Of a stretch of 64,000 nt of DNA, positions 23,285-34,280 are shown piece by piece. The DNA comes from Oscheius sp. JU75 (lineage: Eukaryota > Nematoda > Chromadorea > Rhabditida > Rhabditidae). The translations under genes were made by a program, and so were the position numbers. Position 1 is the stretch's first letter. Each line of letters opens with the position of its first letter. Where the stretch lies: assembly GCA_037178855.1 (NCBI GenBank), contig JASJZC010000001.1:5580001-5644000 (forward strand), written 5' to 3'. The notes under the pieces were generated by a model. That model was given only the letters and a program-made list of their open reading frames with translations, did not search any database and was not told the origin of the DNA.

Positions 23285-23713
23285 ATGGATTTGGATAAAT
23301 TAGATGCCAAGGAGAAGATGCTTCTCTGTAAAAGGTCGGTTATCTCGTTGAATTGTCTTTCAGTTTCACAGGTACTTCTTCATCGGATTGGCTCTCCTTC
23401 CCTTCGCCTGGCTGACAAACTTCTTCTGGTTCTTCTCAGAAGCTTTCAGACAGCCGCCTTCCGAGGAACGCAAGACTATCAGAAAGTAGACTATTCCCAC
23501 ACTTCCTTACCCGCAAATCTTTACATTCAGATACGTAATCTTTAGTGGAATAGGCTGCGTCTCCTGGATCGTCGTCCTCGTCACCTGGGAATCCATTTTC
23601 CAGGTTTTCCCCCATCAATTTTGCTGAAATAGTTTTGATTTTAGGCCTACAGAGCTGAAGGACATCGCTGGTCAGACTACATATCGTTCGTCTTCCCCAC
23701 GGGCCGTGTCTAA
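23285..23713 (+). CDS. pen-2: Gamma-secretase subunit PEN-2
   Basis: Four exons (23285-23334, 23372-23485, 23531-23603, 23645-23713) give exactly 101 residues, the same length as human PEN-2. Order of landmarks: MDLDKLDAKEKMLLCKRYFF, FAWLTNFFWFFSEAF (membrane segment), SWIVVLVTWESIFQAYR (second hydrophobic segment) and DYISFVFPTGRV at the C-terminus, matching the human DYLSF..P.G ending. PEN-2 is the smallest subunit of gamma-secretase and triggers presenilin autoproteolysis, so it is needed for Notch processing. A DSL-type Notch ligand gene is about 30 kb away in the same window, probably by chance. Confidence 0.95.
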
Positions 23714-24151
23714 ACACTTATTTTTGTCATCGATCTCCATTTTTCAGTACTGGTTCCGATAATAAATTATTCCTCTCAATAGGCACATAACGTGTTTTTT
23801 CACGAGTTTATGCTCGTTTTCATACTTTTGTACATGTAATTTTGCATTGGTAAATAAAGGGGACAGCGTTGAATAATGTCGAAAGCTGAACATTTCTCAG
23901 TTTTTAGTTTTGTAGCACATTTTGTGTGCTTAGTATCTTGGCAAAGTTCTGTATCTGAGGCTGTGAAAACTTTCTGCATGTGGAAAGCCTGTCGTAGTAA
24001 AAATTTGTTTTTGTCCTTGTCTACAGTCGGAGAGACCAAATCTGCGTATTTTCACCCTATATGGATATCAGTAAGACCCCGTGAACAATCAGAAATACTG
24101 TTAAGATAGTATAGTCTTCGCTTACCTTCATAAAACAACAATTTAAGAGCG

Positions 24152-25663
24152 ATGTCTCTTCGAGCCACCTTATTGTATAGGCCATCAGCTCGAATATTTT
24201 GCAATTCTTTAAGGTTGGTTCGTTTTCCTGTTCTTCCACAAAGATTATCAGGTTGACATCTGCCGGCCCGCCTCCAGCCAAGCCATCGGTCCCTGGCTCC
24301 CTTTCTGACCGCTACGATAAGTTTATTGGTCGATGGCCGAAGGTCCAGGCTGTTCATCGCTTGGTTGTAGACGGTATGTCTTGCTATTTTTCCGTAAAAA
24401 ACTAAACAAGTTTTAGGTTCTCGATGGTGTTTTTCGGACATCAAGACCTATTTCAAGGTGCGGCGAGCTCTGAAAGATGGGAAAAAACTGCACGAGCTGT
24501 CGCTCCCCGAGCTGGAAGTCCTTGTCCAGGTAATGCTGATCTTCTATTAGAGCCTAACCTTTGTTAGAGCGGCGGAGAGCTAGCGAAAATGCTCTTTTTG
24601 ATGATCGTTTTGCAAATTCCCGGTCCAGGAGATTTGCTAATACTTTTGCTGTGAGTTATTTTAACTCCTTTTGCCTGAGATTTCCCAGCCTGTTTTTGAA
24701 GAGACCACTGTCCAGTTTGTGATCTCTCTGCCGTTCTAACAAAATCTCACAAAGTGTCATCCTTTTTTCACTAATCCCCAACATTTTGCAGACTCCGGCA
24801 GAGGGTCCCAAACTGGCCGTCGTGTTGACTCTGTTGCCTCTTCCGTTTACTGTCTACGTCCTTGGCTTCGCAATGTTCGTCCTCTATTTTTACCATTAAG
24901 AAATTCTACTATTTTAGAATTTTCTTCCCGCGCCTTGTCCTCACTCGACACTTCTGGACCGATCAGCAGCGCAAGGAATTCTTTCTGAAAGATGTCGAGA
25001 AGTCTATGGAACGAGTTGAATCAGCGAAAATGGCTCTGATTGAGACTTCGGCCTCGTCGATTGAAAGTGCCCCCTTCGATTCGGTCGTACGTTTCCTTTT
25101 TCATGAAATGTTTTCGTCTTACCAGTCTTTATCGAGCACTTGTTTGCAAGAATGTCTGTAATAATAGGGTTGATGGCAAAACTTTAAACCGGGTATGTCC
25201 ATTTTTGACGCGAGAATACCTACTCTCCCAGAGAATCTCTGGTCAAGAGATTTATTATATTGAAAAGATCCCACTAAAAACTACTTTCAGATGACTATCA
25301 GCCGTCTCCACGGTATTCTCCCCATCCCGCTGCCGAATCTCCACGGCCGACTGTCCAGCCGAGCAACGTCTCTCAAGCAACTCGATCAGGTTCTTTCCTC
25401 CCAACTGGATTCGTTGTCCTCTCAACAGCTCTATTTTGTTAGTGCTTCTTACTAGTCTTCTAATTTTCGAACTTTAGCATATGTACATTCGGCGACTGAC
25501 CTATCAGAATCTGTCCGACGAGGAAATTCGAGGGCGACTTCGAAAATGGCTCAAGTTCTGTCAGTTTACGTTAAGTTCTCTCCCATTTTACCCGCCCTTT
25601 TCAGCCTCAAGTCTCACGGGTCTAGGCTATCTTCAAGCTCCGTACAACTTCAATCATCAGTAG
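24152..25663 (+). CDS. LETM1 domain-containing protein 1 (LETMD1-like)
   Basis: Eight or so exons start at ATG 24152 with MSLRATLLYRPSARIF, an Arg-containing mitochondrial presequence. The body matches LETMD1 in order: DRYDKFIGRWPKVQAVHRLV, FSDIKTYFKVRRAL, LHELSLPELEVLVQ, LFLMIVLQIPGPGDLLIL, PFTVYVLGFAIIFFPRLVLTRHFWT, LHGILPIPLP and LYFHMYIRRLTYQNLSDEEI. The human protein has the same FPRQLLIRHFWT and LPYREMEHL elements. LETMD1 is an inner-membrane mitochondrial protein needed for normal cristae and respiratory function. Phases close at the junctions I checked. PEN-2 ends 438 bp upstream on the same strand. Confidence 0.88.
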
Positions 25664-26821
25664 TAAACCACACACCATAGTTTTAGTTGTTATCCGTTTT
25701 GCACACAAAGCTTTTACTTGTTTTGGATGAATGTGTTCTCTTTTGCATGTGTCGTTTTGTGCTAGTTTCTTGTGCCTTCCAGGTTCCACTTAATTTGTGA
25801 ACATGTTGTCATTTTACGAAGACCGTTGCGTACGTAGGTACTGAGGTACGTAAAGCGAAAAGTTGGTACGAGCTGTTTTGGCTTGAAAACTCGACCTATA
25901 TGAAGTGAAGACAATCGGTCAGACCGACAGGGATGGCATGAATTTTAGGACAGACGAAAGTTCGTTCCTTAGTAGTTTAGTACATGTCTCGAGCCCAGTA
26001 ACAACGAGTTCCAGTAGAAGGTAGTGGGATTATCTAAATCTTCTAGAAGGTTCTCAGTCTCAAATTTTGTGCGATTCTCAAAAAGAATGATCTCAGTCTA
26101 GGGCTTGTCCCCAAAAACGCATTGAAGGTTTTCTTTATGACACTTATCACCTCCTAACGAATCTTTAACCGATCCTAACAAAGAACCACAGTAAGATGGA
26201 AACTGCCTTGCTCTCTCTCGTTAACTTGCCTTCGCATAATCGCAAAGGGTACAATAAAGCAGGTTTGGTCTCTCTTTCAGTACAAACAATCACGAGCATA
26301 TGACAAGCTCTCAACTTGTAGAAGTATAGTTTTGAACCAGAACAGCCGAAACATCGGATAGTCTTTTCAGACCCAGGTTCCTTTCAGTTCCCTCTCTCAA
26401 GAAACCAGTTGCCTTCTTATTATGAAAACGAAAGAAGAATATCGACGCTAGAGCTTATCACAGCGGCTTCTCTTCATCCGATTAACATTCTTCCGTCTGG
26501 ATGCACAAGAAAGATGACATCAACCGCTCAGCGACAATAAATCTTGTCCGAGTTGTTTGATTCTCGCGAGAAAGGTCGATCCTATTCCTACTTTTCCACG
26601 AGAGTGTTCTAAAAATCAGAGTTTAGAGTATGGACAGGCTGACCCAGAGGTTCGAATGGTGAGTCTCTTAATTAGTGTGATAGCGCCCTGTATATAAGAA
26701 GAACCGGTTCTTCTTATATGTTTTTTGATTGAGTGATAGCGCGTGTTCTGACCCACTTCAACCCTTCACTTATAGCCCACCAATTCACTGCTGTGTCCGA
26801 AGAAACTCCTCAGAGAAGATC
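25664..26821. other. Intergenic, no gene seen
   Basis: About 1.15 kb without a supported exon. A short ATG frame at 26632 ends in a donor-like GAATGGTGAGTC and could be an untested upstream exon of the PDZ gene. Nothing else was recognised. Confidence 0.4.
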
Positions 26822-27679
26822 ATGGACGATTCGGACTCGCAGGTCAGTGCAGTGAGTCTATTCTGCGGATTCTTGGCGAAGAAATAATGACAGGAACTCC
26901 AAGAGGAAAAGTGCGATCATTTGTACAAGAAGAAGAGGACTATTGTTGTTATGAGGAACTCGCTCGACTCGAGTTTTGGCTTCGCCTTACAGGTTCAGAC
27001 CTCCGAAGACAATTTTTGACTATCTTTACAGAGTTACGTATTCAAAAGGAGGTGTGGTGGCTTTACCGAGCAGCTAACTTACGTCGACTATGTTAGGGAT
27101 CAGAGTCCGGCAGCCAACGCTGGCATCAAACGAGGTAAACGCGTTATTTGGAACCAGAAGAGTCACTTTTTGACTTCGTTCTGTAAAGATTATTTACAAA
27201 ATTTCAGTCTCGGAGGACTTTATAAAGTATTTCAAGACGGGAAAAGTTTTGGGTGGAAAGTAAAAAAGAAAAATCCGCGACGATTACAGGCGACGTCATC
27301 CTGTCAATCAATGGCTTCTCAGCCATTGGACAGACCCATGCTTCGCTCGTCCTATTCATCAATTCACTGCTTAGGATGAAAGTTGTTCTAGTCTTTCAGG
27401 TCTTTGACCATCTGATCCTCTCCAACAACCATAGAACTTCAGAATATTGCCAGAATAGTACAACTCTCAACCAGATCAATTCAGCTCCAGTACATTTTGA
27501 AGGAGAAAGAAATGATGATCAAGTTAATAGATATTGAAGAAAAGAAGCTCATCTCACAGGGAGCACGAGCCGAAACGGAGCCCAGTCCTCACCCGGAAGA
27601 TCCAATCCACCCAGACCGACTCAGTCACTGTAGTGCACAGAGCGAGTACGACAATTCCGAGCTTGTTACACGATTGTAA
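26822..27679 (+). CDS. PDZ-domain protein of the tamalin/CYTIP (GRASP) family
   Basis: Five exons start with MDDSDSQ at 26822. The PDZ core is clear: RTIVVMRNSLDSSFGFALQS (beta-A/B, with FGF in the carboxylate loop position), VDYVRDQSPAANAGIKRGDV, ILSINGFSAIGQTH and LVLFINSLLRMKVVLVF. Tamalin has the same order with [27 protein letters not shown]. A helical region (LQYILKEKEMMIKLIDIEEK) follows, which in tamalin and CYTIP is the coiled coil that binds cytohesins. The last residues are VTRL, a class I PDZ ligand (T-x-Leu at the C-terminus), so self-association is possible. Probable role: scaffold linking receptors to Arf exchange factors. The family call is good; exact orthology is not shown. 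Confidence 0.8.
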
Positions 27680-28178
27680 CCTGTTTTCGAACGTGTATCG
27701 CCCCTCCCGTGCATAGTTCCCAGTTTTTCGATTCGGGTAGTCAGCCTTGCCATTCCTGATCCATTCCGGTGTTTCTTCTACAGCAAAACAGTCTAATAAA
27801 TTGTTCAGAAGTGTATTTGTACAAGACAAGTCAAGAAAAACGTTTTTGTAAGAAAAAAGCTAAAGGACTATAATCCCGCGATGGTCCCGTGGCGAATGAA
27901 CGTTTTTCAGTAGGCCGCTTTAGGCGGGAAATCTTCTTGACCGGTTCCGAAAGATTCAATCTTTCCCAACCTGTTTTTACTGCCATCTCGTTATGCTTCT
28001 TGTCGAACTTACTGGAAAATCCAATGTATTTGTGAAGTTTTGTTCTCCATGTGTGCTGTCCTTCAAATTCGACAGCTAGCAAACAGTTTGCTGCCTGTCA
28101 AAATGGTCATATCCATCCTGCTCTTCTATCACCTCCTTCTGTCCGTTTCGCAATAATAATGTTTTTTTAGCAACCAGA
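27680..28178. other. Intergenic, no gene seen
   Basis: The 500 bp between the PDZ gene and the TPR gene hold no supported exon. TTTTTTTAG at 28162-28170 lies 8 bp before the next start codon and is a probable trans-splice acceptor. Confidence 0.4.
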
Positions 28179-28886
28179 ATGATGTCCGTAAAGAGCAGCT
28201 GCGAGCCCAGCAACAACCCGTGCGAGCCGCTCTGGAATCAAGCACGCATCTCCTACGAGTCGTTTGGCAAGACGACTGACAAGAAGGAGCGCATAGACCA
28301 TCTTCTCGAAGGTAATCTTTAGGTATTTTATCAGCTCATGTAACCAATTTAGGCCAGAAGAAGGCTCTCCAGGCTGTCGAGCTCAACGGCGACGATTTCG
28401 AGTCTCTTCGATGGGCTGCAGTCACGACGGGACAGCTGACCGACTTCCTCGGAACGAAGGAGAAGATCGAACAAGGCGGAAAGTTCAAGGTTGGTCCGTG
28501 ATTGTTACTGTTCTAATGCTGGTCTGAAGGAGTATCTCGATCGTGCTCTTGCTATCAACGGTCGAGAATACAGCCTTCTGCACATGCGTGCCCGTTACGC
28601 CTTCTCCGTCGCGGGACTCAGCTGGCTGGAACGGAAGGCTGCTGCTGTCCTCTACAGCACTCCACCTACTGCCACCTACGAGGAGGCCCTCAGCGACTTC
28701 CTCAACGCGTACAAGGAGAGGCCCGACTGGATCGAGAATCTTGTCTACATCGCCCGCTGCTACCTGGAGCTGAAGAACAAGACCGACGCCAAGCGCTATC
28801 TCACCGAGGCCGTCGCCATCCAACCGGCTGACGAATCGGAGAAGCTTCTTCTGGAGGAGGCACGTAAGCTGCTCAACAAGTGCTAA
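28179..28886 (+). CDS. Regulator of microtubule dynamics (RMDN/RMD-1-like) TPR protein
   Basis: Exons 28179-28311, 28353-28489 and 28530-28886 encode 208 residues. TPR-like helix pairs cover most of the protein: DHLLEGQKKALQAVELNGDD, SLRWAAVTTGQLTDFLGTKE, HMRARYAFSVAGLSWLERKA and NLVYIARCYLELKNKTDAKR. The LRWAAV/TG..SDFLGTKEKI pattern and the HMRGRW..V..LSWLERK pattern are characteristic of RMDN proteins. C. elegans RMD-1 is of similar short length and binds microtubules, affecting chromosome segregation. Two ATGs in tandem open the frame. Codon use is GC-rich at third positions, suggesting strong expression. Confidence 0.88.
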
Positions 28887-29974
28887 TTTGCTGTTTTTCT
28901 CACCTCAACAAATTTGTGCATGCCTGTATATAAAAGTTTTACCAGCTTCAAACTTCATTTTTCGAGTCTGAAAGTAATGAGATGAGGAGGACCCTAAAAC
29001 TAGTCCAATCTTCTCGACAAAGATCTCCGGGTGTTTCCAGGCAATTTTTATTATATAAAGCACAAGAGGCTGAAAAATTGATCACAAATAAAGATTTAAA
29101 CGTTCAATCTATCGACGTAACTATTTCCAAAGTTGGCGAGAACTTCATATTTCAGTTGCCGCAATGTAACTCGTCGCCAGTCGCTAATTTGCGACCCGAC
29201 CGATGCTGCAGCAGCTGTGTGTATGGGGGTAGTCAATGCCGCCTAGCGCTGTGACATCTCCCTCTCTGTCCCCTCACAGCTTTTGTCCACATTTGCGACT
29301 CTTTTTCACCACTCTTTGCAAGTAATTCATGGTATTTATCGCTCATACTTACAGCTTTTCACCCGAAACCCCGTGATCAATGTGAGGCTTCCAATATGTT
29401 CAAGTTGGTGAGTATTATAACGGTCCAAATTTGATATTTCTTTTACAGAAACCTAGTCGGAGATAATACTTAACTCGGAGAATGATCAAGCATTGCGGTG
29501 AGTTGGAAGTGTGCAAATCGTTTCGTATTTTCTGCTTGTACTGTTCCAAGTGAATAGTAAATAAAGGGAGAGACACATTCTATCTGGCATCTTGGTCGAT
29601 TTTTTCAATATATTTCCGGGCAATCACTACAAAAAAATGTCTTTCAGAATACTTGTAAGTCGACAATTTCGTTGTTTTTGAGGATTGTAATGGTTCAAAC
29701 ACAAATGACTGTAAACGCCGCTTGTTAGCCTGTTTGTCAGTTTTTACCTACAATAATATTTACGATTCCAGAGCATTTTGTTTTTGGGGACTATTCTAAG
29801 TGTGAAAGACAAGCACAAGAAAGATTCTAGGGAAGCAGTATATTTTGAACAGACATCTCCTAAAAATTCACCATCTTGATCAATTTTTGGTTTTGTGGCA
29901 TTTTTGACAAAAGAAGGGGTAAATATGACAGAAACAGTTGGAATATGACCAAAAGATACAGAGTGGACATTATG
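28887..29974. other. Intergenic with a possible small spliced transcript
   Basis: No substantial protein gene was found. Bases 29396-29407 read ATGTTCAAGTTG followed by a good donor, a 41-bp intron, the acceptor TTTTACAG at 29448, and a stop after nine codons. AATAAA follows at 29560-29565. This could be a short non-coding or micro-ORF transcript, or chance. The first exon of the NAA60 gene may also lie in this stretch. Confidence 0.3.
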
Positions 29975-30017
29975 AGCCCATAGAGATGGGAGGAACAAAC
30001 TGACACAAGGGAGAAAG

Positions 30018-32059
30018 GATTCAGAGCTCTTTCTGGGAGAAGAGGCTACCAGTCTGCTCAACGATGACTTAGTTCAACGATTCCCATTGCGGCCATTGGT
30101 TCCGTCCGACATCATCGCAGTCAAAGCTCTCTGTGCAGCTTCCTTTCCCATCGAGTATCCTCTCTGTTGGTGAGTTCTTTCTGTAGAATGCAGCTGATGT
30201 GAGAGAAAGCGTGGTTCTGTGGACAAGTGAATCTGAAAACTTCTTTTTGGAGTAGACGCGTGTGAGCATAGGACATTCGCCAATACACATGATTGAGAGA
30301 CCTAAATCCCACAAAAAACTCGTCTCAAGAGCTCTTTCCAGGTTCGAAGAGGTTGTCTGTGGCTCTCTGATGAGCTGGGGTCTGTTTGATGGCGAGAAGC
30401 TGGCCGCGATGATGGTTGCCGAGACCAAAAAGCTCTCATCCTGTAATCCAGAGGTATGCATGATACTTTCTCTTTGTATGACCATACAAAGGATCGAGGA
30501 ATTCTTATTGAGCAGCAGGGCTATGCAGTCTACATCCTGTCCCTGGCCGTTTCCAGAGAATTTCGTCGTCTGGGCTTGGCTTCACGCCTACTACGGCATC
30601 TCCTAGACACGGTAGATAGGAAGTGTACTCATGTTTATGTTTCTTTCAGGTAGTAGAGAATCCTCCATATCCTCGAGCGGTATATCTTCACGTCTTATCC
30701 ACAAATATACCTGCCATCAACTTTTACAAGAGAAACGGGTTCATTCACCATGAGACATTGATGTGAGTTTTGAAAATTGACACTTTCTGCTTGTTCAACG
30801 TATTAACAAACAATTTAAAATAGGGAAAACCATTGATGAATCCAAATGGTGGTTGACTGTAGGCGTAAAGTGACTGTCGCACGGCTATAGTACCTTTTTC
30901 GGTGGTAAAGCCACCACACACCCTCTGGCAAAGAGCAATGACTTGTTGTATTGCCAAAATTGTATGAACATTTAGTGGTTTCTGGGTTTTTAGAAAAATT
31001 GAATATGCGCACCTAGGAGATAGGACTATATGTCCCTTTTTTGAAAGGAGCATATAGTCCTATCTCCAAGTTTTTAATTGGAAGTAATATCCTACTCTCT
31101 ATTTTTGAACAAGACTTATCTCACTAATCAAATAAGGATATCAGCATACTTTTGAACAAGGTTGTCGAACCGTGGGTCTCTAGCAAACAGGACATCTCTC
31201 TTCGCATAAACAGGGGACAAGAGACAAGGAACAAGTTTTGTTAAGTTCTAGTTGCATTCATGTAGGATGACCCTTGTCCATGCGAAAAGAGATGTCCTGT
31301 TCGCTAGAGACCTACAATTCGGCAACCTTACTGGTCAAAAGTATGCTGATATTCCCTGATGCCCTTATTTGATTAGGGAGATAAGTCTTCTAACTAGCAA
31401 CTGCCCAAATTTCTTTCTGGCAGAGATGGACAGATAGTAGAGTTACTTCTCCCTAGGTTACAGACGAATTCCGAACAATCCGCGAATGTTGTGTCTTTTG
31501 AGGTGTTCGTGTCTTATTGTTAGGTGTGCAGCCTCTTTGGTCAAAACACTACTGTTGCAACCAGAGAAGAAGCGAAAATACAACTACTGCACAATTAGAG
31601 TAAAAGTACATTCAGAAGAGGGGTTAGGTGTGACTTGTCACGACAGGAGCTTCTTCTACAACAACTACTTTGCTAGAAGATACGGGCGAAATTAGCTTGC
31701 TTCGAAACTTGCCGTGACTTTACCAGCATTTTTCGGATTCGTGATGTTTTGCAAAGCTCTTGATCATGATGTCCTCTGCAACTTCGCAGTATATGTAAAT
31801 TGCAAAGTAATGTCGACCACAAATAAAAGCTGGGAAATGGGGACACCTTCGAAATATCTGTATACACTCTTCTCAGCCTAATGTACTCATTCCAGAAACT
31901 ACTACCGATTGGAGAACACTTACGGTGATGGCTGTACCTACGTGCTCTACGTAAACGGATCTCGTCGGCCGTTCTCCTTCGCAACAGTATGTCGCTCTCT
32001 CGGTGACATGATCTGTCTACCCGGAAAGCTTGTCTGTCGATTTCTGGCCTATTCCTAGT
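30018..32059 (+). CDS. N-alpha-acetyltransferase 60 (NAA60-like), 5' exon unresolved
   Basis: Exons: about 30018-30169, 30342-30453, 30492-30611, 30650-30762 and 31896-32059. The GNAT fold is clear: [46 protein letters not shown]-type strand ([20 protein letters not shown], the acetyl-CoA pyrophosphate loop R-x-x-x-L-A), [20 protein letters not shown], and [16 protein letters not shown]. All match human NAA60 in order, including FPIEYP and the NFY motif. NAA60 acetylates N-termini of transmembrane proteins on the cytosolic face of the Golgi; the hydrophobic C-terminus is present. The first exon lacks an in-frame ATG back to a stop near 29974, so a start exon is missing from the model. The 1.1-kb last intron holds a foldback element and a hairpin repeat. 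Confidence 0.85.
31007..31070. repeat. Short perfect-type hairpin
   Basis: GGAGATAGGACTATATG and CATATAGTCCTATCTCC are perfect inverted complements of 17 bases around a loop of about 22. It lies just left of the longer foldback element in the same intron. Confidence 0.75.
31113..31388. mobile_element. Foldback element with arms of about 100 bp
   Basis: The left arm (about 31113-31208) reads GACTTATCTCACTAATCAAA and ends ACATCTCTCTTCGCATA. The right arm (about 31280-31388) is its reverse complement with a few differences. Matching blocks include CAGCATACTTTTGA/TCAAAAGTATGCTG, GGACATCTCT/AGAGATGTCC and TCTCTAGC/GCTAGAGA. The centre is about 70 bp and non-coding. The size and structure fit a MITE or foldback transposon. 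No target-site duplication was established. Confidence 0.7.
31743..31792. repeat. Hairpin repeat family H, copy 3 (intronic, degenerate)
   Basis: GATGTTTTGCAAAGCTCTTG faces TCTGCAACTTCGCAG around a TGATCATGATG centre. The arms are diverged but the family signature (TTTTGCAAAG, GATCATGA, GCAAC.T.GCAG) is kept. Confidence 0.5.
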
Positions 32060-32187
32060 CCCCCTGTCTTCCATCCACATTTCGAATCTATATATGTTTC
32101 GAAACAAGCCGTAGCGGGTCCATCCACCTAATCTCACAGTCATGTCAGTTAGTCATTTATGTGTATTTTTATAGATATGTTCTCAGA

Positions 32188-33532
32188 TTATGAATAAACG
32201 TCTGTCGTTTCTTGAGAGTTAGGGTGAGGCGAGCTCCGGGTCGAGACAGCATGAGGAGCCAATCCATTCTCCGGATTCAAGCGTAAGATGTTCACTTTAC
32301 ATTCCTAAAAACTGTTGTTTTCGGGTACTAAAGGGACAAAATACCTCAATTTCTGCCTCGACGTGGCACTTGATAGCCTGAATCACAGCCATCAGAGCAA
32401 TGTTCTCGTGAGCCTTCTTGATCTCTTCATCGTAGCGCTGGACCATGTAGCTGAGATTTATCGACTTGACGTTCCAGTAGAAGACCTCGACGTCTCTTAA
32501 TGTCACGACCTCATCGTCTGAATTGAAAAGCTGACAGCCGAGATCACACTTGCGTAGAACTGAATTTATCGAGTTCAGTGTCCAAGCTTCCATGGCTGTC
32601 ATCTTATGAGAGACCATTGTGTATCTGAAACCAAACTTTTGGGGAAGACGGTGTCAGTATCCAATGTGGTTTACTGTCATCTCTTTCATCACTTCACAAA
32701 CTGCATTTTGTGGATCTTGCTTCTCGGTCGGGACCTAAATTTACCTGTTGCCTGTCTGTCAACTGGTCGATGTGTTATTATTTAATCTTTTTTTGAGCTA
32801 CAACAAAAGCAGAAAAACTTTCACTGATTTTCATCTGCTCTCTTGCAAGGACTTATGATGAGGGTTTTGGAACACATTGAAGCAAGCAATAATTTAGAAA
32901 TTAGGATTTGTTGCGTCATATCAGCTGAGTTTGCACGTCTCACTTCGGCTAAAACCACGTAGTATGTCTTACTGTCATAGAGAAGTTACAGAGCAAATGA
33001 CCGACACGATTAACCTGTGACTTTTTTTTTCAGAATCAAACCGTAATTTTTTCAAGATACTATTAACTTGAGACCAGTCTAGGATCTTGCCAGAACTGAA
33101 TTAAGCTAGAAAAACTCACTTTGTGAGAACCTCCTTTGACAATCCGGGCGGGAAGCGACTGAGAAGTTTGAGCTGGACATTGTGGACAGCGAGAAGAAGT
33201 TCATTGCCCCGGATCAAAGCCGGAAGCTGCATGTTGTCTATGAATACCCATTGCCACATCTAAAGCCCCATATTTCTATTCAACAAAAAAAAACTTGACA
33301 GTACCTTCAACTGGTCATGTACCGTGGCCCCGGTCTGTTCCGCCTCACCCGTCTCAATAATGACAACTTCCGAGCTGACAGGTGTCTGTCCTTTCTTCTC
33401 GATTGACTGTTCCTCGTGTTCTGAGAACTGGTTGCCGGGTGTCGACTCTTCTCCCCCGTACACTTCTGGCGATCCAACCACAGAAATCTCAATCCGTCCA
33501 TCTTCCGCGGGAGAATTCTGCTTGGAATCCAT
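32188..33532 (-). CDS. Conserved-looking 243-residue protein, function unknown
   Basis: Four exons (33305-33532, 33120-33226, 32345-32624, 32188-32304) join in phase into 243 residues. The first ~75 residues are acidic and disordered (EESTPGNQFSEHEEQSIEKK). The rest looks helical: LLLAVHNVQLKLLSRFPPGL, HKMTAMEAWTLNSINSVLRK, RDVEVFYWNVKSINLSYMVQ and HENIALMAVIQAIKCHVEAE. The C-terminus is a Ser/Thr/Pro-rich tail. The start is set by the acceptor CTCCCCAG one base before the ATG. I do not recognise the family; helical packing and an acidic head suggest a complex subunit, but this is inference. It is convergent with NAA60, with stops 129 bp apart. Confidence 0.75.
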
Positions 33533-34280
33533 TCTGGGGAGCAATTATAATCAAAAGAGAATTCTCAAAAAGGAAAGAGTAATTAAAGAGTGGAAAGAGA
33601 CAGACAGGAGAGTGTCTGGCGATCAATAACAGCCCCGCTACGGGCTTACTATTATGTTTACACGCAGGTGATAAAAAGGGAACGACCGCTGGTTATTGGT
33701 GTTGAGGTGGGAAAGGTTATTGGATCATATGAACTGAGACTAGATAGGGAAAGGCTTGGAAGTTGTACTGTAGGCAATTGCAATAACTGATCACATTCTA
33801 GATCTCAGAAAAAAACCTACGGAAACAGATCATCCAAAGAAAGTAAGGGATCAATGGCTAGGTAATGTTTTTTTCCCAGTATGAAATAATATCATAATAT
33901 CGAGCTATTGAAAAACAGTGTGTGAGAGTCCAGGATTCTGTGCTTATAAACAGTAAAGGTGAAGTTGAAGTCAAGACGGTTGGTCAGGATTCAAAGAAGC
34001 AAGGTTTGCGTCATCAAACTGTTAATTCCAAAGAAAAATTGGAAAGTTTCTGTCGCCCAAGCTAGTGACTGCTGTCGTAACGTGACAAAGATATAATGAT
34101 GAATCACTCGGATACACTCACAGAAGATGTATTAAGGAGCCCCTTTGCACAGTTACTGGCTCAGAAGAAACGGGAAAATTCGAGAAATAGAGACAGCTGT
34201 TGACCCACGTCAACCTCGGATGACGTCGCCCGTTGCCTCCCCCTCGGAGCCGAGCGTATCGATCGGTCTCTTCATTCACC
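33533..34280. other. Intergenic between divergent genes
   Basis: The 750 bp between the 243-residue protein and PHM should contain both promoters. No coding exon or repeat was recognised. Confidence 0.45.
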
